Shown piece after piece: positions 33,921-45,180 of a stretch of 64,000 nt of DNA. Location: NCBI RefSeq assembly GCF_035046505.1, contig NC_089830.1, positions 17,723,123 through 17,787,122 on the forward strand, read 5' to 3'. Origin of the DNA: Tiliqua scincoides (taxonomy: Eukaryota; Chordata; Lepidosauria; Squamata; Scincidae). The notes under the pieces are model-generated. The model made no database searches, had not been told where the DNA came from, and was given only the letters and a program-made list of their open reading frames with translations. Numbering within the stretch: the first letter of the stretch is position 1; every line of letters begins with the position of its first letter. The position numbers and the translations under genes were made by a program.

Positions 33921-34467
33921 TATTGTACAAAATGCATTGGGGTTTGAACCAAGGTCTGCCAGTCCTTGAGGTGACATGCCACATTCTCCCTCTCTTACCT
34001 AGTGATGAGCCAGCCCTTCAACTGCCTGGATTGGGGGGAAAAAAGAGGGGGTGGAGAAGATGAGAAAGTAAGGAGCAGAGGAGCTCAATATTAAGAAAGG
34101 TGGAGCCCATCTGCTGGGGGGGGGGGACGGGGACTAGAGAACAGAGTCATTTTTGGCCAACCTGGAAATCCTAGCCATTAACATAGGAAGAGGATGTTCA
34201 TATTTCAGTACCGGAGAGATACATCATGAATCGTTGCCTTAGTTCTGTTTGCTTTGATTCTCTTGGGCCAGGGTTAAATCAGGTCAAGGATGCTTTGACT
34301 TGGTTCCCTTTCCATAGTATTCGGGAAGCATTTGCTGCAAAAAGCAATTGAGCCAGGAAGAGGAGAGCGCAAAACCTCTTCATTTCTCAACCCCAGGCTT
34401 CCTGTGCTTCTTTTGAGTTTTTCTTTACCTCCCCCAAAGGCGCCTGGAAGTAGCCCCCAAATTTCTA

Positions 34468-34606
34468 ATATAACACCTTGAGCGTTATAGCCTCAAGGTG
34501 TTATATAGCCTTGTATAGTGTTATATAGCCTTATATAGCTGTTATATAGCCTTATATAGTGTTATAGCCTCAAGGTGTTATATTAGTAGCCTCTAAGGCT
34601 ACTAAT
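34468..34606. repeat. AT-rich cluster of short tandem and inverted repeats
   Basis: A 15-bp arm (34468-34482) is perfectly complementary to CTCAAGGTGTTATAT at 34492-34506, which recurs at 34569-34583. Between them TTATATAGCC units repeat. Right after, ATTAGTAGCC and GGCTACTAAT (34582-34591, 34597-34606) form a perfect 10-bp stem. Confidence 0.85.
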
Positions 34607-34629
34607 GTCTGCGATGGAAGATGAACCCA

Positions 34630-35040
34630 TCTAGGCTGCATGCCTAAATGCACTTACCTGGGAGTAAATGCCATGGCACACTTCTGAGTAGATGCACACA
34701 GGCTTGCACTGTTTGAACTAAGAAACCATAGATAGTTAAGTTGCAGACTGATCCAGCACAAACTCCCACGCAGGCCTTCAGCGGAGCGAGTGTAGGCTGC
34801 ACTGCGCCACTGCTGCCAATCCTGCCCCCCTCCCATACTCTATCTACCCACCTCCTCCCCCATTGCCACCCTCCCCCTCCCCCACCCGTGCAATTCGATG
34901 CAGAACATACCATGTCTGGTGTGCACTGGGTCTTCTGCCTGTGTGCATGCACACCAGTGCTGGCAACTTCTATGCCATCATGAAGTGCTTTACGGCACTT
35001 TTTGGGCAGCTAGTAATGGCGCAGCACATGCTTCACGGGC
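34630..35040 (-). mobile_element. Partial TIR elements of the AATCCTAAC group
   Basis: About 34640-34712 is a worn 90-bp-class element (CACTTACCTGGGAGTAAATG, CACTTCTGAGTAGATGCA). From 34741 the CTCCTCCCCCATTGCC tract and TGCTTTACGGCACTTTTTG resemble a reversed, decayed copy of the 22556-type element. Confidence 0.45.
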
Positions 35041-35264
35041 CCACACGCTGAACAGAATTGTGCTTTTGGTCTATTTAGAGAGCAAGACACAAAAATCAAG
35101 ATGCCACAATTCATGAATACCATTATAAGACCAACCATCCCTACCACCCCCAAAAGCACACACAACACACAATTTTTTTTTTCATTCTACAGAATTAATA
35201 ACACATGCCTACAAAATTGAGGGTCAGAAAAGTTTTCCCCAAACTTTATGGTGGTTTGATATGA

Positions 35265-35501
35265 ATTTGGGGTGCCAATTCCAAAAATGGCATCCGTTTT
35301 GCCCTATCATGTCTAGTTTTGGAGATATAGTATAGCCTCATTAGCGAATGTTTCAAGCAGCTTCCTCATGAGGAAGCCATGGTGCAGGCTTCCTCATGAG
35401 GAAGCTGCTTTGAACCATTCACTAAAGAGGCTATGCCGTGTCTCCAAAACTAGATGTGATAGGGCAAAACGGATGCCATTTTTGGAATCGGCACCCCAAA
35501 T
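35265..35501. repeat. Long inverted repeat (fold-back), about 110-bp arms
   Basis: The left arm starts ATTTGGGGTGCCAATTCC and the right arm ends GGCACCCCAAAT. Blocks such as AAAAATGGCATCCG(T)TTTGCCCTATCA and CTAGTTTTGGAGA pair along the length with few mismatches. At the centre CTTCCTCATGAGGAAG, itself a perfect 16-bp palindrome, occurs twice (35361-35376, 35389-35404). No target duplication was found. Confidence 0.9.
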
Positions 35502-35911
35502 ATACCTAGGAATTGGTGTAATGTTCAAGGGACCAAAATGTATGTTGGCCTGTGTAATCAGGCAAGATGTTAAGTAAGGCACAAAGGGGGAATACTATCC
35601 ATGGCCACATACAGCATCCCAGGTAACCCATTAGAAAGATGTTGACCTAGTTATCTTGATGACATAAGCCCCTAGGCAAAGTTCTCAGTATTTCTCCTGC
35701 TGAAACTGGTGCTTCCTCCCAGCTAAAATCCTAAAAAAATTTTTCTCAAAGACAGTACCTGAGCACTCTTGATGACATCACTGCTTATGTCATAGGAGAT
35801 GTCTTGGAGCTCTGTTCCTCGTTCAGTATACACCCCTAGCATCAAACCCATTGTCTGGTGCTCCTTTAGGTTGTAAGATAGCAGCAAAGCAGGAGGGTTA
35901 CCAAATGGTTA

Positions 35912-35942
<31 letters not shown>

Positions 35943-36635
35943 ATATTTTTCTGTTTTTGAAATGTATGATCACCTTTAACCCATTTTTGCCCGGCACAGA
36001 GGTGTATACATTTGGTCCCTGTAGCATATATGCAACATTGGACAGAAATAGCTTTTAAGTTCACACTTCAGACACTGCCATTACGGTATTAAATATATAC
36101 TTCCCTAATGCTTGATTTTCTAAAGCAAGCAAAATCCATCACTACCACGATCTCAAGTATTAATAGGAAGTTCTTGGGTGATACCGGCTGGTTTGAGGTG
36201 GTTGTATTTTTTGCTCGGGGCCTTTGAAATCGTTCCAAGTGTGCTCCCCGATGAGGTTGGAAACAGCATTGGACTTATAAATAGAAGGTGTGTCGTTCAT
36301 TAAAGAACAAATCTCCACTTTTCCTTCAGTGATAGCGCTCTGGGCATTTGCATTTCAAAGAAGCGACTGAATTAATTTGAGACAAAATGTAAATAAGGCA
36401 CCTGGATGCCAAGCAGGAGAGTAAACAGTAATCTGGATTTTTTTTCGTTAATAAAACAGCATGATTCAAGAAGGTGGGTCCTGGCAATATACCTTGGCAT
36501 GGGCTCTCATAGGATCCTCTCATAGGATTCTTTCATGGATGGGGTGGGGATGAGGAGAAGGTGTGAAACAAAGGAGGACAGGTTGCTCTCTTGAGAGGAA
36601 ATTTAAAAATATACCTTTTCTATGAAGTCTTTGGG
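35502..36635. other. Intergenic, with one GT microsatellite
   Basis: A GT run lies at 35913-35941. Nothing else is recognised. Confidence 0.5.
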
Positions 36636-37196
36636 ATGTGGTGATGGCGTCTAGCCTAGACGCCTTTAAAAGGGGATTGGAAAAGTTCCTGGAGGAAAAA
36701 ATCCATTATGGGTTATAAGCCATGATGTGTATGTGCAACCTCCTGATTTTAGAAATGGGCTATGTCAGAATGCCAGATGCAAGGGAGGGCACCAGGATGA
36801 GGTCTCTTGTTATCTGGTGTGCTCCCTGGGGCATTTGGTGGGCCGCTGTGGGATACAGGAAGCTGGACTAGATGGGCCTATGGCCTGATCCAGTGGGGCT
36901 GTTCTTATGTTCTTAACTACAATTCCCAGAAAGCCTTGCAGGTCTCTTGTTATCTGGTGTGCTCCCTGGGGCATTTGGTGGGCCGCTGTGGGATACAGGA
37001 AGCTGGACTAGATGGGCCTATGGCCTGATCCAGTGGGGCAGTTCTTATGTTCTTAAACTACAATTCCCAGGAGGCCTTGCAGGTCTCTTGGTATCTGGTG
37101 TGCTCCCTGGGGCATTTGGTTGGCCGCTGTGTGATACAGGAAGCTGGACTAGATGGGCCTATGGCCTGATCCAGTGGGGCTGTTCTTATGTTCTTA
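36636..37196 (+). mobile_element. CR1-type LINE 3' end with tandemly triplicated tail
   Basis: The copy starts at GTGATGGCGTCTAGCCTAG and reaches TTCTTATGTTCTTA at 36916. The last 115 bases (GGTCTCTTGTTATCTGGTG to TTCTTATGTTCTTA) then recur twice, at about 36941-37055 and 37081-37196. Each extra unit is preceded by a linker ACTACAATTCCCAG followed by CCTTGCA. The repeat period is 140 bp. Confidence 0.9.
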
Positions 37197-37426
37197 ACTC
37201 GATGTGACATGGATGGAATGTCCATTTCTTTTGCCTACAAGGACGGGTGCAGGAGAATTGAATGGGAGCCATTGTGCAAGAGGAGATGGGTGCCACTCTT
37301 TCACTTCCTTCTGGATGGGGAGGCCGTTCTCTCCCTCTTGATCCTCCTCCACTGGCTGTTTTCTCTAGCTCCCAGGCATGGAGCAAAGGGAGAGTTATGG
37401 AAAAAGGGAAGATGCAATCCTCAGGG

Positions 37427-37649
37427 CAGCCATTTTCAGCCTTTTTCGTCTCACTGCACACCGACAAGGTCCTAGAATTGTCAAGACACACCATCGGTTT
37501 TGTGACCATTGACCAGGCACACCATGCCGCTGGCGGGGAGGCTCACATCTCCCAATGGCGCTACTAATAAACGACCCTCTCTCAAAAGCCTGCGGCACAC
37601 CTGTGGCCCATTCGCGGCATGCCGATGGGCCACAGGTTGAAAATGGCTG
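37427..37649. mobile_element. hAT-like element, CAGCCATTTTCA ends
   Basis: The ends CAGCCATTTTCAGCCTTTTT and CACAGGTTGAAAATGGCTG are inverted repeats. The flanks cctcaggg and ccttggtt agree only partly. Inside are GACACACCATCGG and GCGGCACACCTG. Confidence 0.6.
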
Positions 37650-38413
37650 CCTTGGTTAATAGAAAGTGATGAGTCGGCTAGGAAGGCCACAAGAGAGGCA
37701 TGGGGGAAAGCAGCAGTTCAATCAATGATGCAGGGACTAAAGCCCCTTTTCCAAGATGTGGAGCCCCCCACGTGATGAGGAGGATGAAGCAAGGGGGGGA
37801 TCAATTGGAAAATTGACTGCCCTCCTTCTGTGGGCAGCTTGCTTTTTTCATTCTTCTGTGTATGTGGAGAGGATGATGTCTTCCCTGCCTCCATGCCCGC
37901 CTTCAGAGGGCTCATGGGGAGGGGGGGTGAAGCAGTACCCAGACCCTCTGCCACGTGACAGCCCCAGCAGACAACACTGTGATACTGCCCCTTCAGCTCA
38001 GGGGGAGTGCTTGTAGCTCGCCTTCCATGCCTTCCATTCCGGCCTTCCATGCTGGCCTCTTTGCAGTCTCACTCATGCCCAACCACTTGGCTTGCACCAT
38101 CTCCCCTTCTGGCTCCCTCCTGCCAGAGCCAGCTGTAGAGTCCCAGTTGGCACAACAACCTGATCTTGGCAGCACCCTGAGTGGGCCACATGAGAGGTCA
38201 TGTCATGTATCCCCCTTCCCCCAGAAGCATGGCCAAATACCGCACACACATCAGGGCCCACTGACCAGTCAGGGCACGTTTTCCTCATCAAAGGTGTTCG
38301 ATCCCCAACACAAAGCGACAAGGACATGGCTGCCTTTCCTAGAAACCCCAGCTTGGAGGCCCTGAGGATGCTTCTATGGTTTACTTTTAGGAACGCTTGA
38401 AAAATCCATTTGG
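37650..38413. other. No feature recognised
   Basis: Sequence of mixed composition with overlapping open frames on both strands. None shows family motifs, so I do not call a gene. Confidence 0.45.
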
Positions 38414-38757
38414 CAGTGGCATTTAGCTAAGGGGGTGCAGGGGGTAGCAATAGCACCAGGCAACAAGCTTTGGGGAGGGGGGGAGGCAACAAGCTGAGCT
38501 TGACACTAGCGGCAGAAATTGTGAAAACCTTGCTATGTACGAATAATACCATCACATTATATTTCATTGGGAAGGTAATTTAATGCTGAATGCAATGAAA
38601 CAAATCACGCTGGAATAGCTGTACTTTATCAAAAGTTATGGCCAATTAAGTAGAAAACTTTTCATTTATTAAATAAATAAATTTGATTTTGTTGTTGGGG
38701 GGAAGACCACAAAACCTTCTTTGACACTGAGTAGCAGATACTTTAGCTATGCCACTG
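38414..38757 (+). mobile_element. hAT-type element, family A, diverged
   Basis: The ends CAGTGGCATTTAGCTAA and CTTTAGCTATGCCACTG are inverted repeats. Inside, CGAATAATACCATCACATTA and ATCAAAAGTTATGGCC match the family. Confidence 0.75.
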
Positions 38758-38789
38758 CCTCATTTTTCACTTTTTTTAAAGTCTGGGCG

Positions 38790-38815
38790 TGACATCACTT
38801 CCGGAAGTGATGTCA
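38790..38815. repeat. Perfect 26-bp palindrome
   Basis: The half-site TGACATCACTTCC is followed directly by its exact complement. It includes a paired ETS-like CTTCCGGAAG core and CRE-like TGACATCA ends. The same half-site appears in nearby hAT elements, so it may be transposon-derived. Confidence 0.9.
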
Positions 38816-38888
38816 CTTCCGGGGCATCTTTCTGCGCTTGGCACTGGGCTGTACTTTCATTAGCAACGCCGCTGCCAATTTGTTAGCA

Positions 38889-39150
38889 CAGTGGTGTCAA
38901 ACTCATGTCGTCTAGCAAGCCAAACAGCATACATGAGGGCTGAAGTGATGTCATGAAGCAGGATGTGATGTCATTAAGCAAGATGTGATGTCATGAAGCA
39001 GGTGATGGCCAGAAATAAGCACTTTCTTCTCACTTAGGAACTCTTTAGCTGCAAATGGCAGAAGAGAAAATATGCAAATCTTGGTTCAATTTTATGGGAC
39101 AGTCCAATTATCACATGGGCCACCCTTTCAACAGTGACACCTCAGCACAG
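38889..39150 (+). mobile_element. hAT-type element, CAGGGGTGTCAAA family (family E), partial
   Basis: It starts CAGTGGTGTCAAACTCATGT and holds GATGGCCAGAAATAAGCAC and CAATTATCACATGGGCC, as at 45650 and 61521. The right end is worn. A short GATGTGATGTCAT direct repeat is inside. Confidence 0.65.
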
Positions 39151-39887
39151 CTCAGCAGCTGAGAGCACCCGATGGTGGTCCTAGGAGAGCCGGAGGGTGG
39201 GATAAAGAGTTTCCACATGCCACATCCGGAATTAACTTGAGAAAGGATAACAGTTCACAGGGTGAACTCACTTCCATATGGTCAAGGAATATGAGCTCCG
39301 TGTTCTCTGTCCAAAAAAAATGTTCACTGTATTGAGTGCTGCTCAGATAAAACTCTGCAAGGTCTCAGTTGATGAAAACTTTCCTCACCCTCTCTTTTCT
39401 CCTTCCCATCCACAAGAGGTACTGCATTTGTGGGGGAGCACGTATCATGTGAAGTGCTGGTGGCAACGGCAAGACGAAAAGGAGCTGGACCCCACTCAAC
39501 ATGTAGCCTGTGGAGGGCAAGGAGTTTGAACTTCCATCTCCCACCAGTCAATTCCTTGCATCATCCCACATAACATCCATTATGTATGTACATATACATT
39601 ACAAAGTACACATTACGGAGTTAGGATTGGCTTTCACTCTCCACCAAATGTACACTCTTTTGCCACATAACCTGCAGAAAGACCTTTTCATCCAGTCCTT
39701 TCTCTGCCCTCGTTTAGGATTCATTGCATCCCGTTTTCCTTTATCCATTACCCCTCATTTCTCACCAGCCATCTCATACTTACAGGGTTTTCTTTTTGTG
39801 ACAATGGCTAGACTGTTCCCAGGTAGACTGTACCCTCTGCTGACTGAACCATGCAACAACTTATCAACGAGTCAGAATTATTTCGAG

Positions 39888-40414
39888 CAGCAGTTCTCAA
39901 ACTTTTCAGTGCCAGGACCCACTTTTTAGAACGACCATCTGTCAGGACCTGCTGGAAGTGATGTCATCAACCTGGAAGTGATGTCATGGCCAAAAGTGAC
40001 ATTATCAAGCAGGAAAATTTTAACACTCTGTATATGACAAAATCAAATTAAATTGAAAGTTTAGAATAAATGTAAGTTTAAACATTTATTTAAAATAAAG
40101 ACGAACTCTCCTAACCCTCCCAAGTAGTTTCTAATCGATTTAAAAAAAAAATCCCCAAACATCCCAAGGGCTGCAATCCTATTCCACACTTACCTGGGAG
40201 TAAGCCCCATTGACTATCACTGTTAAAAGCATAGATATGGTAGCCTGTTCAGTACAGAGCTGTGACATTTCCCCAAATGCAGTCACAGACCATAGTAGCA
40301 TCAAATCTAATATGGTAAAAATAAAAGACAAATTGAAACGAATGAATGGGCACCCACCTGAAATTGGCTTGTGACTCACCTAGTGGGTCCCGACTCACAG
40401 TTTGAGAAGCATTG
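39888..40414 (+). mobile_element. hAT-type element, CAGTGGTTCTCAAAC family (family B), long form
   Basis: The ends are CAGCAGTTCTCAAACTTTTC and CACAGTTTGAGAAGCATTG. It has the family text CCACTTTTTAGAACGACCAT and the embedded GCAATCCTATTCCACACTTA block. Target duplications are worn (atttcgag and atgtagca). Confidence 0.75.
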
Positions 40415-40568
40415 ATGTAGCAAATGGCTGAGGTTAATGGGGGCTTATGAAACAGATGCATCCGTCAAATACCAGCAGCTGGACATGAGGAGGCAATTGG
40501 GTCAACAAGTTCAGATGCCAAGTTCTAGAGGGGCCCGTTTCTGCTATTTACTAATGTACATTCTAGAG

Positions 40569-40929
40569 CAGTGGTTCTCACACATTTAGCACTGGGACCC
40601 ACTTTTTAGAATGAGAATCTGTCAGGACCCACCAGAAGTGATGCCATGGCCAGAAGTGACATGAAGCAGGGAATTTTTTTTAACAATTCTAGCTGCAATC
40701 CTACCCACACTTACCCAGGAGTAAGTCCCATTTACTATAATTGTTAAAAGCACATACATAGTAGTTTATTAAAAGTACAGGTCTGTAACATTTCCCCAAA
40801 TGCAGTCACATACCATGGGAGCATCAAGTCTAACAGATTAAAAATAAAACATTGAAATGAACAGGGAGCCACCTGAAATTGGCTCGCGACCCATCTAGTG
40901 GGTCCCGACCTGCAGTTTGAGAAACACTG
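40569..40929 (+). mobile_element. hAT-type element, family B, with perfect target duplication
   Basis: The ends are CAGTGGTTCTCACACATTTA and CAGTTTGAGAAACACTG. The 8-bp duplication ttctagag is perfect (40561-40568 and 40930-40937). It is 361 bp, non-coding. Confidence 0.93.
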
Positions 40930-41064
40930 TTCTAGAGTCATTTGGCCTTGGAGCACCTTAGTTGGGTTGGCGAACTGGTTGACCAGCCTCCTCCTTTTTC
41001 CCTACCCACCCCCCCAATCTTATCACAAAACACACAAGCCAAAGTTCCAATGTCAATGTTTGTG

Positions 41065-41070
41065 TTTATT
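41065..41070 (-). terminator. Candidate distal poly(A) signal (AATAAA)
   Basis: Read on minus, this is CAAAATAAACAC. It sits at the end of an AT-rich block with UTR-like composition and has no recognisable transposon around it. Cleavage would fall near 41040-41055. The assignment to SDC3 is an inference from strand and position. Confidence 0.4.
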
Positions 41071-41290
41071 TTGTTTCTTTTTATAAATGGGCACATCACA
41101 GGAGTAATAAAAAAAAAAATAGACGTTACCATTACAGTGCTACGTTGGCAAATATTATTTTTTATAATTTTTTTTAAAAGGTTTTGGCCATTGACTCTGG
41201 ACAAAAACAATTCCACCTTTTGTCCCCACCCTCCATTTTTTTTTAAAACAAACACTAAATAGCAATTTCAGTACTAAACTCTAGAAGAGT

Positions 41291-41343
41291 TATGTACATA
41301 CAAAAATGGTTTAAGACATGTTTTACTTTTAAAAATATTTACA
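41291..41343 (-). promoter_or_regulatory. Pair of Pumilio-type motifs in the candidate 3' UTR end
   Basis: On minus there is TGTAAATA at 41336-41343 and TGTACATA at 41291-41298. Both match the Pumilio RNA-binding consensus UGUANAUA. They lie 220-280 bases upstream of the AATAAA at 41065. Two exact matches within 53 bases in a block that looks like a 3' UTR make this worth noting, but AT-rich DNA can give such matches by chance. Confidence 0.35.
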
Positions 41344-41424
41344 TGCATTGCTCCCCGTTGCAAGTTGAATAGTACGACACTTGATTTTTTATATTTTATT
41401 CTAAGGTTGAAGTTTTACATTATC

Positions 41425-43970
41425 CAGGGCTGGCCCTGCCATGAGGCCAGCTGAGGGAGTCGCCTGAAATGGTGCCGTGTCCTCTACCACCCATTCACTT
41501 CCACTGTTTCTTCTCTTCCCGGTCCCTGGGTCAGAACAAGAAGGAAATGGAGGTGAAGAGGAAGCGAGGCAGAGAGCGATAGGTTACAGCGACAATCTAG
41601 CCCACCACTCTACTCTCCTCCACACTTCTTCTCTACTTCCATTCCTTCCTATCTGAATCCAGGAAATTGGAGGAGTACCAGCAGTGGGTGAATTAGTGGC
41701 TAAGGGGGCAGCTTTTGGTGACTATCTCTGGTTGATTTTCCTAAGACCTACCATAAAGAAGACAAAGAGGTGCTCATTCCCTTTTCAGAGTATTCTGGGA
41801 AGCAATTTTTGGATGGATATCAATGCTCTATTATTATCATCATTATAATTATTTTTTTTTAATTTATACATGTTGGATTCCTATTTACAAAAAAAACAAA
41901 GCAGGCTGGATTTTGTCCTGGAGACGCAGGAAATGGTGAAGTTCTTCTAGCAAGCAGGCTGTTGACTGGTGAGTATTAAAAGCAACTTTAGAAAGCTGTG
42001 TTGATACGGTTTTTTGCATTTCATCTACTTTGATTGTCAATTGTGAAGATATGATTTTGCTCATAACCATCCCCACGCCACACACGCACAGAATATCCTT
42101 CACACGTGGACCCTGAAGGGCTTTGGAATAAGAATCCAGCAAGGTTGCACAAATAGGTCATTGGGTTGTGCCCCAAAAAATGTGAATTTTTTTTCAATGG
42201 TGCTTAGCCATGAGTGACTTTATGTGGATACAACCCAAATAAACTTGGGGGGTCATGCAAAAAAACTGGACTGCAGCAGTTTATGCCAACAGAAGAGTCA
42301 GGCTGAGACCTTCTTTGGAATGTTTTATTGGGCTGGCCTGTCAATAGGCAGATTGAGAAAGCTGCTTCAGGGAGCAGGTTTTAGGCAATGGCAAAGATCA
42401 GCAAATTGTCCATTATTTAATCTGTAAAGGGGATTTTTTGTTTTATTTTTTTGCCTCTGGTACCAACTTTGTTTGGATCAGCTATGAGGACGCAAGACGA
42501 ACATATCAAAGCTGCCCCTTGGTTCATCTTATCTGGGACAGTCTGTTCTGACAGTCTGTTCTGTTCTGCCCTTCAAGATTTCTCATACAGGTCTGTCCCA
42601 AGAAACAGCATTCCCTTGCTGTTGTCTGGAGCCCTGCACATTAGTGAGGGCGGCATCTTCCCGGCAGTCAGAATGACATCATCATGTCATTGCTAAGTTC
42701 CAGAATCAACCAAGAGGAAGCAGAATAGAAAGTGAGGAGGAAAGTAGAGTGGTGGGCTAGAAAGTCTCAAGCCCAGCACTTTCCTCCCTCCACACTTTCT
42801 CTTCTGCTCCATTCTTCTCGTCTTTTTAAAGCCAGGGAATGAGAAGGTATGAAGGAATGATGGCAGTGATAACAGGGCAGCATTTGGTACCTAGCCTCAG
42901 ACACTGGGAGACCTTGGGCTGGTTGATAGTAGGGATTGAACCTAGTCTATTCTACACACAAGGTAATGAAAGTTTGGAGGATCTTTTTGGAAGGCAGTGG
43001 CTACGAGGCAAAGCTTTGTTGCCCTGGTTGGTGGCTCTTTGTTTCCCCCCCTTCCTTTTCCAACTGTATTTTTGGCGATCTGGAGGAAAGAAACAACAGA
43101 CAGATGGAAAACCCTTATAAATAGATCCTAGTGGTGGTTTAGGTCTTGTGCCAAAATAATTAGTGAGTGCAAATGGGCTCAAACACTAGAGAAACTCAGG
43201 ACACTTTCCTAAACACCAAAAGCCTTCCTGAGTATTCAAGACAAGATAATGCCATTAATTGGTCCCTTTGTTTTGTTCAAAGATTATGTTTTGTTGGTGA
43301 GGTGAAAAAGGGATTTTTTTTGTTTCTTTTTTTGAAGAGATCAGACTGGAATGAAACAATTTACGGCACTGCCTAAAGCAGGGATGGGCCAAAGGTAGAT
43401 CCGCTATACCTGAGGTATTCAATCTGTGCATCCCGCCTCCCTAGTGAGGCGTGGCTAGCCTCCGGGGCGTCACCAGGCATCTTGGGAAGAGAGGCTGGGC
43501 TCAGCTGCACGTACTGCCTCCTGACTTGCTGCTTTTCTGCAGCTATGAACGAGGTGGGTGGGGCAGCGTGAGGCTGGGAGGGCATGGTGGGGGGAGGTGG
43601 GAGAGAAGGCTGGCTGGGCAGGCAGAGGCACCACATCTCATCATGGAGCTCTCTCCATGTGCAACCTCGCCCCAAGGACTACATTTCCCAGTGTGCCCCT
43701 CACCCTGAGCATTCTGGGATTGGTCAAGGCTGGAGGGGAGAAGAGTGTGGAGGTGCTGCATCTCATCAGCACAGGGCGCGCTCCTGCCAGGCTTCAAAGC
43801 AGGAGGGAGGAGTAAGTCCTCCACTTGGGGAGCCCAGCCTGCTCTTAGTGTCCAAATGCCCCAGCCTGCTTCCCTCCATCTTGCCTGGGGGAATAGGGGT
43901 GGCATCTGCATGTTGGGTGTATGTGAGCAGCCCCCATCTGCTTTGGGGTGAGTTGTAATCTTGCTGTATG
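41425..43970. other. Possible 3' UTR interior or intergenic; nothing recognised
   Basis: No repeat family is identified with confidence. The GC-rich part at 43400-43960 has long frames on both strands but no protein family pattern. If the distal 3' end is right, this would be transcribed on minus. Confidence 0.4.
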
Positions 43971-43973
43971 TGA

Positions 43974-44060
43974 CTGCAATCCTTTCCACACTTTCCTGGG
44001 AGTAAGCCCCATTGACTCAAATGGGGCTTACTTCTGAGTAGACCTACATAGGCTTGGGGT
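43974..44060. mobile_element. Small palindromic TIR element (90-bp class), worn
   Basis: CTGCAATCCTTTCCACACTT, GGGAGTAAGCCCCATTGA and GGGGCTTACTTCTGAGTAGA show the class. The right end is changed. Confidence 0.65.
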
Positions 44061-44268
44061 CTGTGTCAGCTTAACCAAGGATCCTCACCATTCTCTTTTT
44101 CCTCCCCCTTCAAAAAAGAAAAAAAGTCACTCTTGATGATTTTGTCTCCAAAAATTAATTAAAAATAAAAATCCCCATTCCTTTTTAGCCATTTCCCTTT
44201 TTCCTCCTGCCTCCTTTTTTTTTTTGGCGGGGGGGGGGTACTCTGTTGGCTGCTATTGTAAGACAAAA

Positions 44269-44357
44269 GGCACAATCCTAGCTAGGTCTACTCAGAAGTA
44301 AGTCCTATTGTGTTCAATGGGACTTACTCCCAGGAAAGTGGGGTTAGGATTCCAGCC
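44269..44357. mobile_element. Small palindromic TIR element (89 bp)
   Basis: The ends are GGCACAATCC and GGATTCCAGCC, flanked by AAA on both sides. The inner part has CTACTCAGAAGTAAGTCC and GGGACTTACTCCCAGGAAAG. Confidence 0.8.
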
Positions 44358-44493
44358 AAACAGTCTCTAGGTCTCAGTTTGCATCAGTTTGCAATTAGCA
44401 GATACACACAAAACAAAGTCTTCCCCTCCCCCAGCAAATTCATCACTCCCCCCCCCTTTCCAAAACCCTCCAGGTGTGCTGCTAACAAACTCA

Positions 44494-44583
44494 GGGCACA
44501 ATCCTAACCAGGTCTACTCAGAAGTAAGTCCTATTTTGTTCAATGGGGCTTACTCTCAGGTAAGTGTGGTTAGGATTGCAGCC
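44494..44583. mobile_element. Small palindromic TIR element (90 bp) with TCA duplication
   Basis: The ends are GGGCACAATCCTAACC and GGTTAGGATTGCAGCC, flanked by TCA on both sides. It is only 136 bp from the copy at 44269. Confidence 0.82.
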
Positions 44584-45180
44584 TCAGAGTGCTGGCAGCC
44601 TTGTTTCTAGTGTATAATTATAACACCTTCATCCCCCTTTTGGGGGTAACTGAGGTGAGATGTAATTGGGCGCCGTGGCCAATGGCTACAAGAACCAGGG
44701 GAGGCGCGAGCCGGAAAAGTTCGAGAACCACTGCACTATACCCACAAGGGTTTTTGAGTCCCAGTTCTTTATCAGTAGCAGCAACAAGACTTTTTTTTTG
44801 TGCCTTCTAAATTAGGCTATTCTTGTAACATTGAGTGCTTGAGAAATATGGATTTTTGTGAGAAGTCACATTTTGTGTGAAAAGACAAACATTCTATTCT
44901 ATTCAAAATTCTGAACAAGTGATCAGAGCTGTCCTGTTCCCTTCATTCTTATGTGAATGTCTGCCTACTGGAGCTACCCTTTGATAGCTGGAACCAACTG
45001 GTGGACCTCCAGGTTGAAATGAAAACCGAAAGATATCTCGCAACCCTGGAAGTTTGCCCACACCTGATCCAAAGGATCAAAAAGATCCCTGAATGGAACA
45101 ACGGAAAACATCCAGTCAAGAACTGACAACATGGTAATCAAGTACATTGGCCCTTGCATGTTTGACTTTTTACATGTATA

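Noticed and set aside
36807-37207. Frames beginning MLSGVLPGAFGG
   Set aside because: They are untranslated LINE 3' region repeated three times.
37718-38365. Several frames over 100 codons on both strands
   Set aside because: No family resemblance and no splice or start context worth noting.
43543-43989. Overlapping frames in a GC-rich stretch
   Set aside because: No domain pattern, no splice signals, and frames open on both strands.
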